DNA from: Pusillimonas sp. TS35
GTDB taxonomy: Bacteria; Pseudomonadota; Gammaproteobacteria; Burkholderiales; Burkholderiaceae_B
Assembly (NCBI RefSeq): GCF_009857885.1
Contig: NZ_WWER01000004.1
Span: 310,001-374,000, forward strand
DNA length: 64,000 nt
Direction of reading: 5' to 3'
How positions within the stretch are numbered: position 1 is the first letter of the stretch; the number at the start of each line of letters is the position of its first letter. This document shows positions 17,408 to 28,226 of this stretch, in pieces. Made by a program: the position numbers and the translations under genes. The notes under the pieces were generated by a model. It had not been told where the DNA came from. It was given only the letters and a program-made list of their open reading frames with translations, and did not search any database.

Positions 17408-18235
17408 TCACCGCCGCTGGCACTGCGGGCAGTAGTAGGTAGCCCGCTGCCCCTGGACGATGCGCCGTATCGGCGTGGCACAGAGTGGACAGGGTTGGCC
17501 CGCCTTCTCGTAGACGGCGGCATGCAGCGCAAAGTAGGCGCCCGGCTCGCCCGTGGCGTTTACATAATCGCGCAGCGTGCTTCCACCCGCTTCCAGGGCC
17601 TGCAGGAGCGTGGTGCGGATGGCGGTGGCCAGTGCCGAGCACCGTGCCAGCGATAGGCGGCCTGCGGCCGTCTTGGGGTTGATGCGTGCGCGAAACAATG
17701 CCTCTGATGCGTAGATGTTGCCCGCACCCACCACCACATCGCCCGCCAGCAGCGCTTGCTTGATGGGTTGGCGCCGGCCGCGCAGGCGGGCGTGCAAATA
17801 CTCCGCAGTAAACGTGGGGTCGAAAGGCTCCAGCCCCAGCCGGGCAAGTAGAGGATGCACCTCTATCGGGCCGTCGGCCGCATCGTGCCATAATATGGCG
17901 CCAAAACGGCGCGGATCGTGCAGACGGAAGCTGGCGTCGTCAAACACCCAGACGGCATGGTCATGCTTGAGCAGCGGGGCATCGGGCGGCGTGGCGCGCA
18001 GCGAACCCGACATGCCCAGGTGCACAATCTGCGTGCCATTGGGGAAGTTGATGAGCAGGTACTTGCCGCGGCGGGCGCAATCCAGCACTTGCCGGCCATT
18101 TATGCGGGTGGGCAGATCAGGCGGAACGGGCCAGCGCAGGCGCGGCTCGTATACGATGAATTGCCGCAGGATGCGGCCTGGCATAATCGTCGCTAATCCG
18201 CGACGCGTGGTTTCGACTTCTGGCAGTTCAGGCAT
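17408..18235 (-). CDS. mutM: formamidopyrimidine-DNA glycosylase
   Basis: 275 residues. It starts MPELPEVETTRRGL, where the exposed proline (after Met removal) and Glu3 are the catalytic pair of the Fpg/Nei family. ARRGKYLLI contains the conserved active-site lysine, and the C-terminus forms the zinc finger with CPLC and CPQC pairs. The enzyme excises 8-oxoguanine and formamidopyrimidines and nicks the abasic site. It points away from the TPR gene, with only about 109 bases between the divergent starts. No oddities were seen. Confidence 0.96.
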   Translation of the reverse strand: MPELPEVETTRRGLATIMPGRILRQFIVYEPRLRWPVPPDLPTRINGRQVLDCARRGKYLLINFPNGTQIVHLGMSGSLRATPPDAPLLKHDHAVWVFDDASFRLHDPRRFGAILWHDAADGPIEVHPLLARLGLEPFDPTFTAEYLHARLRGRRQPIKQALLAGDVVVGAGNIYASEALFRARINPKTAAGRLSLARCSALATAIRTTLLQALEAGGSTLRDYVNATGEPGAYFALHAAVYEKAGQPCPLCATPIRRIVQGQRATYYCPQCQRR

Positions 18236-18344
18236 GTGGGGGTGATAAGATCATTAAATCTCAGCTTGTTTTGCTGCGAATTGTTTTACTGCTAATTTTG
18301 CCACCTGGGGCCTGTTATGGGCACGGTAATCACGGTTCTCCCGC

Positions 18345-20123
18345 ATGAAATGTTCAACCCGTCTGGTATTCGCGCTATGCGTATCCATGTTTTCCGGCTG
18401 GCCGGTATTTGCGCAGTCGGCGCCGGAAATCAAGCAGGGGGAGCCTACCGAGAAGATCCGCCTGCGCGCGGGTGAGCTGCCCGACGTTTCGCTGACGCCC
18501 GAACTGCTGTATCAGTTGCTCAGTGCCGAGATTGCGGCCCAGCGCGGCTTCTACGACCAAGCCAGTGAAACCATGCTCCGCCTGGCGCAGGAAACATCTG
18601 ATCCGCGCCTGGCTAAGCGCGCCTTCCAGTTTGCCATGGCAGACCGCAATATGGCCCGCTCGCTCGAGGCTGCGCGAACCTGGGCCCTGCTGGCGCCCAA
18701 AGACCCCGAAGCGGTGGCGTCATCCTTGGCACTGGCCGCGAGCAGCGGTGAAACCCAGGGCCTGGCTGGCGCGCTCTGGACGCGTATCGAAAAGGCCGAC
18801 GACAAGGAACAAGCGATCGCGCAGGCTGCCGCCATTGTGGGTAAGATGCCCGACAAAGGCCTGGCGCTCGAAGTGCTCGACAAGGCATTGCACCCCGAAG
18901 TGCGGCAGCTGCCTATTGCGCATCTGGCTCTTTCTGATGCGGCTTGGGCGGCTTCCGACCCCTACCGCGCACTCGAAGAGGCGCAAGCTGCGCTGGCTTT
19001 GGCCCCCGATCTGGAAGCGGCAGCGCAGCGCGTGCTCGAATATGGCACCAAGGTCGATGCCGACCAAGCGCTCAAAGAGACGCATGCGTTTCTTCAGCAA
19101 CACCCTGACAGTCGCAAGCTTCAGCTGATGTATGTGAACCGTTTGGTTGAGCAGCGCCAGTTTGACCAGGCGCTGAAACAGGTGGGCGAGATGCGCCGCG
19201 CCGCGCCGGAAGACTTCGACCTGCTTTACACCGAGGCTGAAGTGAATATGCGCGCCGAGCGCTACGATCAAGCCAAGGTGCTGTTGAACCAATATATTTC
19301 TGTGCAGCGGCAGCGTTTGCAGACGGTGAACGACGAATCCACCAGTGCGGCCGCCGATGCGTCGGATGCCCGCCTGCTGCTGGTGCAGATCGCCGAAAAG
19401 CAGGGCAGGATCGATGAAGCGATCCGCGAACTCGATCGCATCGACGACCCGTCGCTCAAGTTCCAGGCGCAGGTGCACAAGGCGGTGCTGCAGGCGCGGC
19501 AGGGCGACTTGAAGCGCGCGCAGGCCACGATCAACCGCCTGCGCCCGGCCGATACGCATGAGCGGTCGGTGATCGCGCTGACGCTGGCATCGATTTATCG
19601 CGACTCGGGGCGGTCCGACCGCGCCTTGCAGATCCTCGAGAAGGCCGATAAGGATATCCCTGACTCCACGCAGATCAAATACGATCTTGCCATGCAGTAT
19701 GAGCGGCAGGGCCGTATGCAGGATTTTGAGCGGCTGATGCGGCGTGTCATTGAGCTGGACCCGAACAACGCTAATGCCTACAACTCTCTGGGCTATACCT
19801 ACGCCGATCAGAATCGCAACCTCTCCGAGGCACAAGATCTGCTCGAGCGCGCGCTCGATCTCGATCCCAACAACCCATACATCCTGGACAGCGTGGGCTG
19901 GTATCTCTACCGCACCAGCGACTACGAGGCAGCCATCGAATACCTCCAGCGTTCTTACGACCAAATGCCCTCGGCCGAAGTGGCTGCGCATCTGGGCGAA
20001 GTGCTGTGGGTCAGCGGCCGCCGCGACGAGGCCTTCAAGGTTTGGCGCGAGGGCAGCAAGCAGGATCCCGACAATGAAATTCTGGTCAAGACGCTGCAGC
20101 GTCTGGGGGTCGAGCTGAAATGA
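18345..20123 (+). CDS. tetratricopeptide repeat protein, exported
   Basis: 592 residues. An N-terminal signal peptide (MKCSTRLVFALCVSMFSGWPVFAQS) is followed by about ten TPR-like helical hairpins, the clearest being NANAYNSLGYTYADQNRNLS and NPYILDSVGWYLYRTSDYEA near residues 475-535. TPR arrays mediate protein-protein contact. The gene overlaps lolB by four bases (ATGA), and this TPR-lolB-ispE order is widespread in betaproteobacteria, suggesting a periplasmic or outer-membrane-associated role in envelope biogenesis. The precise function is unknown. Confidence 0.88.
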   Translation: MKCSTRLVFALCVSMFSGWPVFAQSAPEIKQGEPTEKIRLRAGELPDVSLTPELLYQLLSAEIAAQRGFYDQASETMLRLAQETSDPRLAKRAFQFAMADRNMARSLEAARTWALLAPKDPEAVASSLALAASSGETQGLAGALWTRIEKADDKEQAIAQAAAIVGKMPDKGLALEVLDKALHPEVRQLPIAHLALSDAAWAASDPYRALEEAQAALALAPDLEAAAQRVLEYGTKVDADQALKETHAFLQQHPDSRKLQLMYVNRLVEQRQFDQALKQVGEMRRAAPEDFDLLYTEAEVNMRAERYDQAKVLLNQYISVQRQRLQTVNDESTSAAADASDARLLLVQIAEKQGRIDEAIRELDRIDDPSLKFQAQVHKAVLQARQGDLKRAQATINRLRPADTHERSVIALTLASIYRDSGRSDRALQILEKADKDIPDSTQIKYDLAMQYERQGRMQDFERLMRRVIELDPNNANAYNSLGYTYADQNRNLSEAQDLLERALDLDPNNPYILDSVGWYLYRTSDYEAAIEYLQRSYDQMPSAEVAAHLGEVLWVSGRRDEAFKVWREGSKQDPDNEILVKTLQRLGVELK

Positions 20124-20710
20124 CTCACATATCGCTGGCCAAGCTGCGCGCCTGGTCTGCGGCGGGTTTGGCCGCGCTTGCGCTGGCGGGTTGTGCCACG
20201 CCGCCGCCCATCAGCGAGTCCGGTGCTGCTACCCAGCAGGCCGTTTTTGAGCGCACGGGCCGCTTCGCCATCAACGTCAGCTATGCCAATGGGCAACGCG
20301 ATGCGCTCCAGGGCGGGTTTGCATGGCTGGATAACGGCCGCCGCCTGGTGCTGGACCTGGCTAATCCGGTCGGTAGCACCTTGGCGCGGGTCGAGGTGAC
20401 CGCCGGGTTGGCGCGGGTCACGCGCAGCGATGGCAGTGTCGAAGAAGCCGCCAATGCCGACGCGCTGGTCGAGCAGGTGCTGGGCAGCCCGCTGCCGGTT
20501 TCAGGCCTGCGCGATTGGCTGCGCGGCCGTACGGGCGACGGCGTAGTCAACAGCCTCAAGCGAGACGCCGGCGGCCAGCCAGGCTCGTTTACCGAGGATG
20601 GCTGGCGGGTGCGCTTGTCGCGTTACGATGGCAAGGGGCCCGGCCTGGTTCAGCTAGATAGAGACGACGCCAACCGCCGCATCAGCGCGCGGCTGGTCAT
20701 CGACAGTTGA
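20120..20710 (+). CDS. lolB: outer-membrane lipoprotein receptor LolB
   Basis: 196 residues. The lipobox LALAGC places the acylated cysteine at C25, followed by Ala rather than Asp, so it should be sorted to the outer membrane. The mature part has the LolB pattern (GRFAINVSYANGQRDALQGGFAW, the P-L-P-V-SGLRDWLRG segment, then a C-terminal strand with RLSRYD). It accepts lipoproteins from LolA and inserts them into the outer membrane. It is coupled to the upstream TPR gene and lies ten bases ahead of ispE, so the three form an operon. Confidence 0.9.
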   Translation: MTHISLAKLRAWSAAGLAALALAGCATPPPISESGAATQQAVFERTGRFAINVSYANGQRDALQGGFAWLDNGRRLVLDLANPVGSTLARVEVTAGLARVTRSDGSVEEAANADALVEQVLGSPLPVSGLRDWLRGRTGDGVVNSLKRDAGGQPGSFTEDGWRVRLSRYDGKGPGLVQLDRDDANRRISARLVIDS

Positions 20711-20719
20711 GCGCCGCGC

Positions 20720-21646
20720 ATGGCATTGCATGATGTGCCGGCGCCGGCCAAGATCAATCTGTTCCTGCACGTTACGGGCCGGCGTCCCGACGGCTATCAC
20801 CTGCTGGAAACCGCCTTTCGATTCATTGGTCTTTACGATACCTTCAGTTTCGATACGCGCACCGACGGGCGAATCGAGCGTGAGGGGGCGGGTGTTGAAG
20901 GCTTGGCTGCCGACGACGACCTGGTGGTCAAGGCGGCTCGTGTTTTGCAGCAGGCCACCGGCACGCGCCAGGGTGCGCAGATCAGTTACGAGAAGCGCAT
21001 CCCTACCGGCGGCGGCCTAGGTGGCGGTTCCAGCGATGCTGCCACCACACTGATCGCGCTGAACCGCCTCTGGAACACAGGGCTGGACCGCCAGGCGCTG
21101 ATGCGCCTGGCGCGCCCGCTGGGGGCGGATGTGCCGGTTTTTATTTACGGCCAGCCCGCGTTCGCGCGGGGCATTGGCGATGTTTTCGAGCCGCTGCAAT
21201 TGCCTGAGCGCGCCTATGTTGTGGTGCAGCCGCCGCAGCACGTGCCCACTGCGGCGGTATTTTCTGCCTCCGATTTGACAAGAGATTCTGAATGCATCAG
21301 AATAGCGGTCTTTACTGATTGGCAAACAGAAAACGCGCCGCAAAACGGGTTCTACAAGAACGGTTTTTTTGGCAGCAACAATCTGGAGCCAGTTGTTTTT
21401 TCCCGGTACCCCAGGGTGGCCGCCGCAGCAAAATGGTTGGCGCAGCAAGGGGTGTCGGTAAGAATGAGCGGTTCGGGGGCGTGCCTGTTTGTGGAATTTG
21501 TAACGCAGGCGGAAGCAGCACTTTTCCGAGCCGAAATTCTCAGTAAAATAGCGAGTCGTGCAAACGATTGCGCAGCGGTAATACAGGGTTCCTGGGCTTG
21601 CCCGGGTCTGTTGGATCACCCCTTGCGCCATTGGGTACGCAACTGA
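20720..21646 (+). CDS. ispE: 4-diphosphocytidyl-2-C-methyl-D-erythritol kinase
   Basis: 308 residues. GHMP-kinase features are all present: PAPAKINLFLHVTGRRPDGYH at the N-terminus, the ATP-binding PTGGGLGGGSSDAAT at about 94-108, and the C-terminal RMSGSGACLF. It phosphorylates CDP-methylerythritol in the MEP isoprenoid pathway. Within 21270-21420 the sequence becomes noticeably less G+C-rich than in the rest of the gene, with phenylalanine- and asparagine-rich residues, although the frame is intact. tRNA-Gln begins six bases after the stop; a TAAAAT box at 21544-21549, inside ispE, may be its -10 element. Confidence 0.94.
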   Translation: MALHDVPAPAKINLFLHVTGRRPDGYHLLETAFRFIGLYDTFSFDTRTDGRIEREGAGVEGLAADDDLVVKAARVLQQATGTRQGAQISYEKRIPTGGGLGGGSSDAATTLIALNRLWNTGLDRQALMRLARPLGADVPVFIYGQPAFARGIGDVFEPLQLPERAYVVVQPPQHVPTAAVFSASDLTRDSECIRIAVFTDWQTENAPQNGFYKNGFFGSNNLEPVVFSRYPRVAAAAKWLAQQGVSVRMSGSGACLFVEFVTQAEAALFRAEILSKIASRANDCAAVIQGSWACPGLLDHPLRHWVRN

Positions 21647-21651
21647 ATTAT

Positions 21652-21728
21652 TGGGGAATCGCCAAGTTGGTTAAGGCACTGGATTTTGATTCCAGCATGC
21701 GAAGGTTCGAATCCTTCTTCCCCAGCCA
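21652..21728 (+). tRNA. tRNA-Gln (anticodon UUG)
   Basis: Cloverleaf with acceptor TGGGGAA/TTCCCCA, D-loop AGTTGGTTAAGGC, anticodon stem TGGAT/ATCCA-like pairing around TTTTGAT (UUG), T-arm GAAGGTTCGAATCCTTC and encoded CCA. It sits in the common ispE-tRNA-Gln-prs arrangement. Confidence 0.95.
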
Positions 21729-21844
21729 AAAACGTGCAGGCCTGTGCACATCCGCCCAGGCTCGCAGCAAGCGCGAAGCTGTTGAGTCGGCCCCTAGGCT
21801 GGTCAACAGCTTTGTCGTTTAACGCCAAGCAAAATACATTCGTC

Positions 21845-22795
21845 ATGGCAAACGACCGTTTCATGATCTTTACCGGCACAGCCAACACCCGTCTGGCTGT
21901 AGACGTCGCCAATCATCTCGACATGTCGCTCGGGAAAATGACAGTAGGCCGGTTTTCTGACGGCGAAGTCATGGTCGAAATCAACGAGAACGTACGCGGC
22001 AAAGACGTTTTCATCCTGCAGCCCACCTGTGCGCCCACCAACGACAACCTGATGGAAATCATGGTGATGGTCGATGCTTTGCGCCGCGCCTCCGCAGGCC
22101 GCATCACGGCCGCCATCCCATATTTCGGCTACGCCCGGCAAGACCGCCGGCCGCGTTCGGCCCGGGTGGCGATCTCTGCCAAGGTTGTGGCCAATATGCT
22201 GCAGGTTGTAGGCGTAGACCGCGTCCTCACCATGGATCTGCACGCTGACCAGATCCAGGGTTTCTTCGATATCCCGGTCGATAACATCTACGCAGGCCCG
22301 ATTCTGCTGGGCGATATCTGGCGTCGCAACTACCAGGATCTGGTTGTGGTGTCTCCAGATATCGGCGGGGTGGTGCGCGCTCGCGCGCTGGCCAAGCAGC
22401 TCGAGGTCGACCTGGCCATCATCGATAAGCGCCGTCCGCGCGCCAATGTGTCCGAGGTGATGAACATCATCGGCGAGATCGAAGGCCGCACCTGCATCAT
22501 CATGGACGACATGGTCGACACCGCCGGCACGTTGTGCAAGGCGGCCCAGGCGCTCAAAGAGCGTGGCGCCACGTCTGTCTATGCCTATTGCACGCACCCG
22601 GTATTGTCTGGCGGCGCCGTGCAGCGCATCATCGAATCCCAGCTCGATGAACTCGTGGTCACGGATACGATCCCGCTGTCTGAAGCCGCGCGCGGCTGTG
22701 GCAAGATACGCGCGCTTTCCTGCGCGTCGCTGCTGGGTGAAACCATGCTGCGCATCTCGAATGCCGAATCCGTTTCGTCGCTGTTCGTCGATTAA
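21845..22795 (+). CDS. prs: ribose-phosphate pyrophosphokinase
   Basis: 316 residues, the standard length. It makes PRPP from ribose 5-phosphate and ATP for nucleotides, histidine, tryptophan and NAD. Motifs: [16 protein letters not shown] near residue 38, the flexible-loop/ATP region [27 protein letters not shown], and the PRPP-binding loop [11 protein letters not shown]. The start [11 protein letters not shown] fits the family; the frame is open upstream through part of the tRNA, which cannot be coding. No strong ribosome site is visible. rplY follows 105 bases later, after a GC-rich, hairpin-prone spacer. Confidence 0.96.
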   Translation: MANDRFMIFTGTANTRLAVDVANHLDMSLGKMTVGRFSDGEVMVEINENVRGKDVFILQPTCAPTNDNLMEIMVMVDALRRASAGRITAAIPYFGYARQDRRPRSARVAISAKVVANMLQVVGVDRVLTMDLHADQIQGFFDIPVDNIYAGPILLGDIWRRNYQDLVVVSPDIGGVVRARALAKQLEVDLAIIDKRRPRANVSEVMNIIGEIEGRTCIIMDDMVDTAGTLCKAAQALKERGATSVYAYCTHPVLSGGAVQRIIESQLDELVVTDTIPLSEAARGCGKIRALSCASLLGETMLRISNAESVSSLFVD

Positions 22796-22900
22796 GCATT
22801 ATCGTCATCCGCTGGTCGCGGCGGGTGGCGCAACACGCGCGGCACTACGGGCCGCGTTTTCAACAAGCCGGGGCAAATGCCCCGATTATCGGAGTCATCC

Positions 22901-23527
22901 ATGAAATTTACCGCCACCACGCGTAGCGTCCAGGGTTCGAGTGCGAGCCGCCGCCTGCGCCGCGCCGGCCGCGTTCCCGCCATTGTCTACGGCGGCACTG
23001 CGGACGCCTTGAACATCGAACTCGATCACAACGAGATCTTCCACGCACTGCGCAAAGAAGAGTTCCACGCATCGATTCTCGATATGCAACTGGACGGCAA
23101 GGGCCAGCAGGTGCTGCTGCGTGCCGTGCAATGGCACCCCTACAAGCTTCAGGTGCTGCACGTCGATTTCCAGCGTGTCGATGCATCGCAGGCTATCACC
23201 ACCAAGGTGCCCCTGCACTTCATCAACGGCGAAAACTCGCCCGCCGTCAAGCTGTCCAGCCAACTGATCAGCCACGTTGCCACCGAACTCGAAATCACCT
23301 GCCTGCCGGCCAACCTGCCGCAGTTCATCACGGTTGACCTGGGCAACCTGGCTGCCGACGGCAACGTCTTCCTGAGCGACATCACGCTGCCCGAAGGCGT
23401 GACCGCGACGGTTCACGGCACCGAGGCCAATATCGTGCTGGCCGCCGCGCTGTCCACCCGTGGCGCAGCCGCCGCCGGTGGCGCCGAGGAAGCCGAAGGC
23501 GGCGCTGCGGAAGGCGCAACCGAGTAA
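22901..23527 (+). CDS. rplY: 50S ribosomal protein L25/general stress protein Ctc
   Basis: 208 residues: an N-terminal L25 domain (MKFTATTRSVQGSSASRRLRRAGRVPAIVYGG) that binds 5S rRNA, followed by the C-terminal TL5/CTC domain (LPANLPQFITVDLGNLAADGNVFLSDI), the long form of the family. The tail is Ala/Gly/Glu-rich. The ATG at 22901 has GGAG at good spacing; an eight-codon upstream extension was rejected. A strong terminator lies at 23580, so pth is transcribed separately or by read-through. Confidence 0.95.
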   Translation: MKFTATTRSVQGSSASRRLRRAGRVPAIVYGGTADALNIELDHNEIFHALRKEEFHASILDMQLDGKGQQVLLRAVQWHPYKLQVLHVDFQRVDASQAITTKVPLHFINGENSPAVKLSSQLISHVATELEITCLPANLPQFITVDLGNLAADGNVFLSDITLPEGVTATVHGTEANIVLAAALSTRGAAAAGGAEEAEGGAAEGATE

Positions 23528-23579
23528 TCGGTATTGGCAGCCGCCCGCGGCTTGTGCCGGGTTGCGGTTGGCCAACTAA

Positions 23580-23614
23580 CCCCTGTATGGCCTTGCGGCC
23601 AGCAGGGGTTTTTT
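23580..23614 (+). terminator. intrinsic terminator after rplY
   Basis: CCCCTG (23580-23585) pairs with CAGGGG (23603-23608), enclosing an inner stem TGGCC-TTGC-GGCCA, and is followed by six T residues. Confidence 0.85.
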
Positions 23615-23633
23615 CTTGTGTAGACTGCGCGGT

Positions 23634-24233
23634 ATGAGCATGCAACCAATACGCCTGATTATTGGCCTGGGCAACCCGGGCCCCGAATATGAAACCACGC
23701 GCCACAATGCGGGGTTCTGGCTGGCCGACCACATCGCCGACGACCTGAAGGCGAGTTTTCAGCTGGAAAAAGCCTTTTCTGCCTGGGTCGCCAAAGCGCG
23801 TGTCGAGGGTGAAGTGGTGGTGGTTGCCAAGCCGACGACTTATATGAATCGCTCGGGGCAGGCAGCGGGCGCCTTGCTGCGTTTCTACAAGCTTGCGCCG
23901 GAGCAGGTGCTGGTGCTGCATGACGAGCTGGATCTGCCACCAGGCAGCGTCAAGATCAAGCAGGGCGGCGGGCACGCTGGGCACAATGGTTTGCGCGATA
24001 TTCAGGCGGCGTTCGGTAGCCCTGCCTTTTGGCGGCTGCGCATCGGTATCGGTCACCCCCGGGCGCTCGGCTTGAACCAACAAGTGGCCGGCTACGTGCT
24101 GGAACGCCCGCGCCGCGAGGAGCTTGCAGCGATAGAAGGGGTGATCGACCGATGCCGGGCGGTGGTGCCCGCGCTGCTGCGCGGGGAGTTCACGCAGATC
24201 ACCAGCCAACTGCATGGGGCTAACAGTGGATGA
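23634..24233 (+). CDS. pth: peptidyl-tRNA hydrolase
   Basis: 199 residues. [20 protein letters not shown] at the N-terminus contains the catalytic histidine H24; [12 protein letters not shown] and [29 protein letters not shown] follow in family order. It releases tRNA from prematurely dropped peptidyl-tRNAs. ATG codons at 23634 and 23640 are both possible. The next gene overlaps its end by 20 bases. The rplY-pth-ychF linkage is standard, here interrupted by a CPBP protease gene and an opposite-strand ggt. Confidence 0.95.
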   Translation: MSMQPIRLIIGLGNPGPEYETTRHNAGFWLADHIADDLKASFQLEKAFSAWVAKARVEGEVVVVAKPTTYMNRSGQAAGALLRFYKLAPEQVLVLHDELDLPPGSVKIKQGGGHAGHNGLRDIQAAFGSPAFWRLRIGIGHPRALGLNQQVAGYVLERPRREELAAIEGVIDRCRAVVPALLRGEFTQITSQLHGANSG

Positions 24234-25050
24234 GGTGAAGACCGGTCTGCCCACGCGCGCGCGCCTGCGCCCTGCCATCCGGCGCAGGCCGGCTGGCCCA
24301 CGGTTTCGTGATGAGGTGCGCGACTTCCTGCGTTTCGTGCGCAGGCCACGGGTGGCGCCGCGCCTGCCGGGCCGGCGACTCGACAATGGCTGGTGGGAAG
24401 ACTGGTTTCCTTCCATGAGGATGGGCCGGCTGCTCAAGTGGGCCATGTTGCTATGGCTGCTGAACCTGGTGTTTCTGGGTCCGCTGGCTGTATTGGCGGC
24501 AGGCGCGGGCGGCGCCACGCACCGTATCGACATCAACGATATGCCGTGGATACAGGCGCTGATCTGGGCGCCGTTGGTGGAAGAACTGGTGTTTCGCTTT
24601 GGCTTGCGGCGACCCGGAGTGGCATGGTGGCTGGTGCCCATCACGGTAGCCATCATGCTTTCGGGCCCCAAGCCCTGGGCCATCATGGTATTGGCGCTGG
24701 TGCTGCTGTTGTGCTGGTGGCCGTACCTCGAGCGCCAACCGCCCATGTGGTCGCGTCGGCCGTGGCCCTGGCGCTACCGGGTGTTTTACTTGCGTTGCTT
24801 TCCCTATATCTTTTATATCGCCTCGGTCTCGTTCGCCGCTGTGCACTTATATAACTTCAATCTGCACCGCACGCCCTTGTTGTTGCTGCCCCTGCTGGTA
24901 GCGCCGCAGTGGGTGACGGGCTTGGTGCTGGGCTGGATACGCGTGCGCCGGGGCATCGGCGCGTCCATGCTGCTGCATGCCATCTTCAATGGCGGGCCGC
25001 TATTGGTGGTCGCGTTTATCCTGCGCGGTATGCCAGAGGCGTTGATGTAG
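24214..25050 (+). CDS. CPBP-family intramembrane glutamic-type protease-like protein
   Basis: 278 residues with a basic, Arg-rich cytoplasmic N-terminus and six or more hydrophobic helices. The CAAX-protease/bacteriocin-processing (Abi) signature is complete: E123-E124-L-V-F-R128, then H211 in FAAVH, then H255 and N259 in HAIFN. Members are inner-membrane proteases, with roles from prenyl-protein processing to bacteriocin immunity; none can be assigned here. The start is uncertain: the ATG at 24214 overlaps pth, and GTG codons at 24226 and 24235 are alternatives. It converges on the ggt homologue. Confidence 0.8.
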   Translation: MGLTVDEVKTGLPTRARLRPAIRRRPAGPRFRDEVRDFLRFVRRPRVAPRLPGRRLDNGWWEDWFPSMRMGRLLKWAMLLWLLNLVFLGPLAVLAAGAGGATHRIDINDMPWIQALIWAPLVEELVFRFGLRRPGVAWWLVPITVAIMLSGPKPWAIMVLALVLLLCWWPYLERQPPMWSRRPWPWRYRVFYLRCFPYIFYIASVSFAAVHLYNFNLHRTPLLLLPLLVAPQWVTGLVLGWIRVRRGIGASMLLHAIFNGGPLLVVAFILRGMPEALM

Positions 25051-25117
25051 GCACAGCGCGCAGGGTGGCTAGGCCTGCCATTGCCTGGATCGGTGCTGAG
25101 GTAGGCGCACAGCGCCG

Positions 25118-26953
25118 TCATCGCCCCACCGCGTAGCCTTGCATGCCCCGCGGGTTGGCGCCCGCGCGAAGCAGTAAGGCACCACCGGCGGCGGGTTCGC
25201 GGGTGCATGCGCTCATGCGGCTTTCGGACCATGGCCCGCCTACCTGCATGTCGTGGCCAGCTGCGGCAAGCCGTGCCAGCGTTTCGGCAGAAAAACGCGA
25301 TTCGATGGCGAGTTTCCCGGTCTTGACGGTACGGGGCCAAAATGACATCGGATAGTGTTCCACGTGCCAGGCGGGTGCGTCGATGGCTTCTTGCAAATTC
25401 ATGCCCAACGCGCAGTGGCGCATGAAGAAGGAAAGCGACCATTGATCCTGCTGGTCGCCACCGGGGGTGCCGAACGCCATATAGGGCTGGCCGTCGCGCA
25501 ATGCCATGCCGGGGGAGAGCGTGGTGTTGGGGCGTTTGCCCGGTTGCAGGCTGCCCGGCAGCTTGTCATCGAGCCAGGTCATCTGCAGGCGGGTGCTGAT
25601 AGAAAAGCCCAGGCCCGGCACTGCGGGGCTGGACGAAAGCCAGCCGCCGGATGGTGTCGCAGCGACCATGTTCCCATGCTGGTCGATGACATCGATATGG
25701 CAGGTATCACCCACAAATAGTTCGCGATCGAGCCAGGTGTCGATGGGCGGTAGATTAGCGAACGTTGGTTCGCCCACACCGTAGCGCGTGTCGGAGGTGG
25801 CGAGCGCCCGCGCCGATGCGGAGAGATCGGGTAGGTGCGGCGAAAGGCCGCCAGGCTGTCCGGGCACAAGTTCGTGCGACGCGTGCGCGCCCACCAGCGC
25901 CGCGCGCAGTTTCGCATAATCGTCAGACAGCAAAGTGGCTAACGGTACGTCGACATGATCGGGGTCGCCATACCAGGCGAGCCGGTCGGCCAATGCAAGC
26001 TTGGCCGCCTCGGCGATGCGGTGGACGAATTCGGGCGATTCGTAAGACAGCTTGTCGATGTCCAGATGGCGCAGCATGGAAAGCTGCTGGAGGAACACGG
26101 GCCCCTGAGACCAGGGGCCGCATTTGGCGGCGGTGTAGCGACCGTAGTCGACCATCACCGGCTCTTCGTAGCCAGCCTGCCAGTCGGCCATGTCATCCAG
26201 CCGCAGCAGGCCGGCGTGGCGTTCGCCGGAACAGTCGCACAGCGCTTCGTTGCGGTAGAACTGGTCGATGGCCTGCGCAACAAAACCGCGATACCACAGC
26301 GAAAGCGCATGGTTGATGCGGGCTGTGCGATCGCTGCCGCTGTTGGCGGACTCGTCGGCAATGCGTTGGTATGTGTGTGCAACGGCGGGGTTGCGGAACA
26401 GGCCGTTGGGCGAAGGCAGGCGCCCGTCAGGCAGCCAGATGGCGGCTGAGCTGGGCCATTCTTGGCGAAACAGCGTCTCGACGGCAACGATGGCCTGCAC
26501 GATGCGGGGCACCAGCGGAAACCCTTGGCTGGCATAGGCGATCGCCGGCTGCAATACGTCGGCCAGTTCCCAGGTGCCATAGTCGCGCAGCATGGTCGCC
26601 CATGCGCCGAAGGCGCCCGGTACGGTTGCGGGCAGCAGCCCGGTTCCTGGTACCAGCTCGAAGCCCTTGGCGCGGAAGAACGATTGCGTGGCCAGCGCCG
26701 GGGCAGGGCCTTGCCCGCACACTACGCGCATTCGCTTTTCGGCCTCGCTCCAGAGCATGATGGGAACCTCCCCGCCCGGCCCGTTCAAGTGCGGCTCGAC
26801 AATCTGCAGCATGAAGCCGCCGGCGGCGGCCGCGTCGAAGGCGTTTCCGCCGCGTTCCAGCACACTCATGGCAACCTGAGACGCGAGCCAATGCGTAGAG
26901 GATACGACGCCAAAGGTACCGCGGATCTCGGGCCGGGTCGTGAAGTCGGTCAT
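25118..26953 (-). CDS. gamma-glutamyltransferase-family Ntn hydrolase
   Basis: 611 residues. The family layout is clear: [27 protein letters not shown] near residues 35-60 and the autoprocessing site at [10 protein letters not shown], where T417 would become the N-terminal nucleophile of the small subunit, followed by [23 protein letters not shown] and [11 protein letters not shown]. No signal peptide is visible, unlike secreted GGT, so the protein is probably cytoplasmic; some members act on other gamma-glutamyl or acyl amides. It lies on the opposite strand between pth/CPBP and ychF and is transcribed alone. Its substrate cannot be stated. Confidence 0.87.
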   Translation of the reverse strand: MTDFTTRPEIRGTFGVVSSTHWLASQVAMSVLERGGNAFDAAAAGGFMLQIVEPHLNGPGGEVPIMLWSEAEKRMRVVCGQGPAPALATQSFFRAKGFELVPGTGLLPATVPGAFGAWATMLRDYGTWELADVLQPAIAYASQGFPLVPRIVQAIVAVETLFRQEWPSSAAIWLPDGRLPSPNGLFRNPAVAHTYQRIADESANSGSDRTARINHALSLWYRGFVAQAIDQFYRNEALCDCSGERHAGLLRLDDMADWQAGYEEPVMVDYGRYTAAKCGPWSQGPVFLQQLSMLRHLDIDKLSYESPEFVHRIAEAAKLALADRLAWYGDPDHVDVPLATLLSDDYAKLRAALVGAHASHELVPGQPGGLSPHLPDLSASARALATSDTRYGVGEPTFANLPPIDTWLDRELFVGDTCHIDVIDQHGNMVAATPSGGWLSSSPAVPGLGFSISTRLQMTWLDDKLPGSLQPGKRPNTTLSPGMALRDGQPYMAFGTPGGDQQDQWSLSFFMRHCALGMNLQEAIDAPAWHVEHYPMSFWPRTVKTGKLAIESRFSAETLARLAAAGHDMQVGGPWSESRMSACTREPAAGGALLLRAGANPRGMQGYAVGR

Positions 26954-27134
26954 GGTTTTTCGTCCTGGTCGTTGGAGCCGGAGGGGGCTGATACCGCTCA
27001 GTATAGGTCTTGCCGAGGGGGGCCAGCCCGGAAGCCCGGCGCCGTCAGAGGTACAATCGCTGTTTCAGAATACAGGGCGGCGCGAGGCTCACGGGGCTCT
27101 CGTCCGCCTTCTCCAGACGACTCAAGGATTTTCA

Positions 27135-28226
27135 ATGGCTCTCCAATGCGGCATCGTGGGCTTGCCCAACGTCGGCAAGTCCACCCTGTTCAATGCGCTC
27201 ACCAAAGCCGGCATCGCGGCCGAAAACTATCCCTTCTGCACCATCGAGCCCAACGTTGGCGTGGTCGAAGTGCCCGATGCGCGTCTGCAGTCGCTGGCCG
27301 ACATCGTGAAGCCCGAGCGCATCCTGCCCGCTGTCGTCGAATTCGTCGATATCGCTGGGCTGGTGGCCGGTGCCTCCAAGGGCGAAGGCCTGGGCAACCA
27401 GTTCCTGGCCAATATCCGCGAAACCGATGCCATCGTGCATGTGGTGCGCTGCTTTGAAGACGAGAACGTGGTGCACGTGGCCGGCAAGGTCGATCCCGTG
27501 TCCGACATCGAAGTCATCAATACCGAACTGGCGCTGGCCGATCTGGCTACCGCCGAGAAAGCCCTGCAGCGCCACCAGAAGACTGCGCGCGCCGGCGACA
27601 AGGAAGCCATCAAGCTCGTGGCCCTGCTGGAAAAAATCATCCCCGTGCTCAACGAGGCGCGGCCCGTGCGTTCGCTGGGCCTCGATGAAGAGGATCTGGC
27701 CCAGATCAAGCAGTTCTGCTTTATTACCGCCAAGCGCTGCATGTACGTGGCCAACGTGCGCGAAGACGGCTTCCAGAACAACCCCCACCTGGACGCCGTG
27801 CGCAAATACGCCGAGGCCGAGCACGCGCCCGTGGTGGCCGTGTGCGCCGCGGTCGAGGCGGAGATCGCCGAGCTCGACGACGAAGACAAGGCCGTATTCC
27901 TTGAAGACATGGGCATGGACGAGCCCGGCCTGAACCGCGTCATCCGCGCCGCCTACAGCCTGCTCGGCCTGCAGACCTACTTCACCGCAGGGGTCAAGGA
28001 AGTGCGCGCCTGGACCATCCACATCGGCGACACCGCCCCCCGCGCGGCAGGCGTCATCCACACCGACTTCGAACGCGGTTTCATCCGCGCCCAGACCATC
28101 GCCTACGACGACTTCATCTCCTGCAAGGGCGAGCAGGGCGCCAAGGAAGCGGGCAAGATGCGGGCCGAAGGGAAGGAGTATGTGGTGAAGGACGGGGATG
28201 TGTTGAACTTTCTGTTCAACGTGTGA
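27135..28226 (+). CDS. ychF: redox-regulated ATPase YchF (Obg/OLA1 family)
   Basis: 363 residues. The P-loop is GLPNVGKS (residues 9-16); switch elements and [20 protein letters not shown] follow, with a TGS-like C-terminal domain ending in [14 protein letters not shown]. YchF prefers ATP over GTP and is associated with translation and oxidative-stress control. The ATG at 27135 has AAGGA upstream and yields the universal [17 protein letters not shown]-type start. It marks the last clearly core gene before G+C falls. Confidence 0.96.
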   Translation: MALQCGIVGLPNVGKSTLFNALTKAGIAAENYPFCTIEPNVGVVEVPDARLQSLADIVKPERILPAVVEFVDIAGLVAGASKGEGLGNQFLANIRETDAIVHVVRCFEDENVVHVAGKVDPVSDIEVINTELALADLATAEKALQRHQKTARAGDKEAIKLVALLEKIIPVLNEARPVRSLGLDEEDLAQIKQFCFITAKRCMYVANVREDGFQNNPHLDAVRKYAEAEHAPVVAVCAAVEAEIAELDDEDKAVFLEDMGMDEPGLNRVIRAAYSLLGLQTYFTAGVKEVRAWTIHIGDTAPRAAGVIHTDFERGFIRAQTIAYDDFISCKGEQGAKEAGKMRAEGKEYVVKDGDVLNFLFNV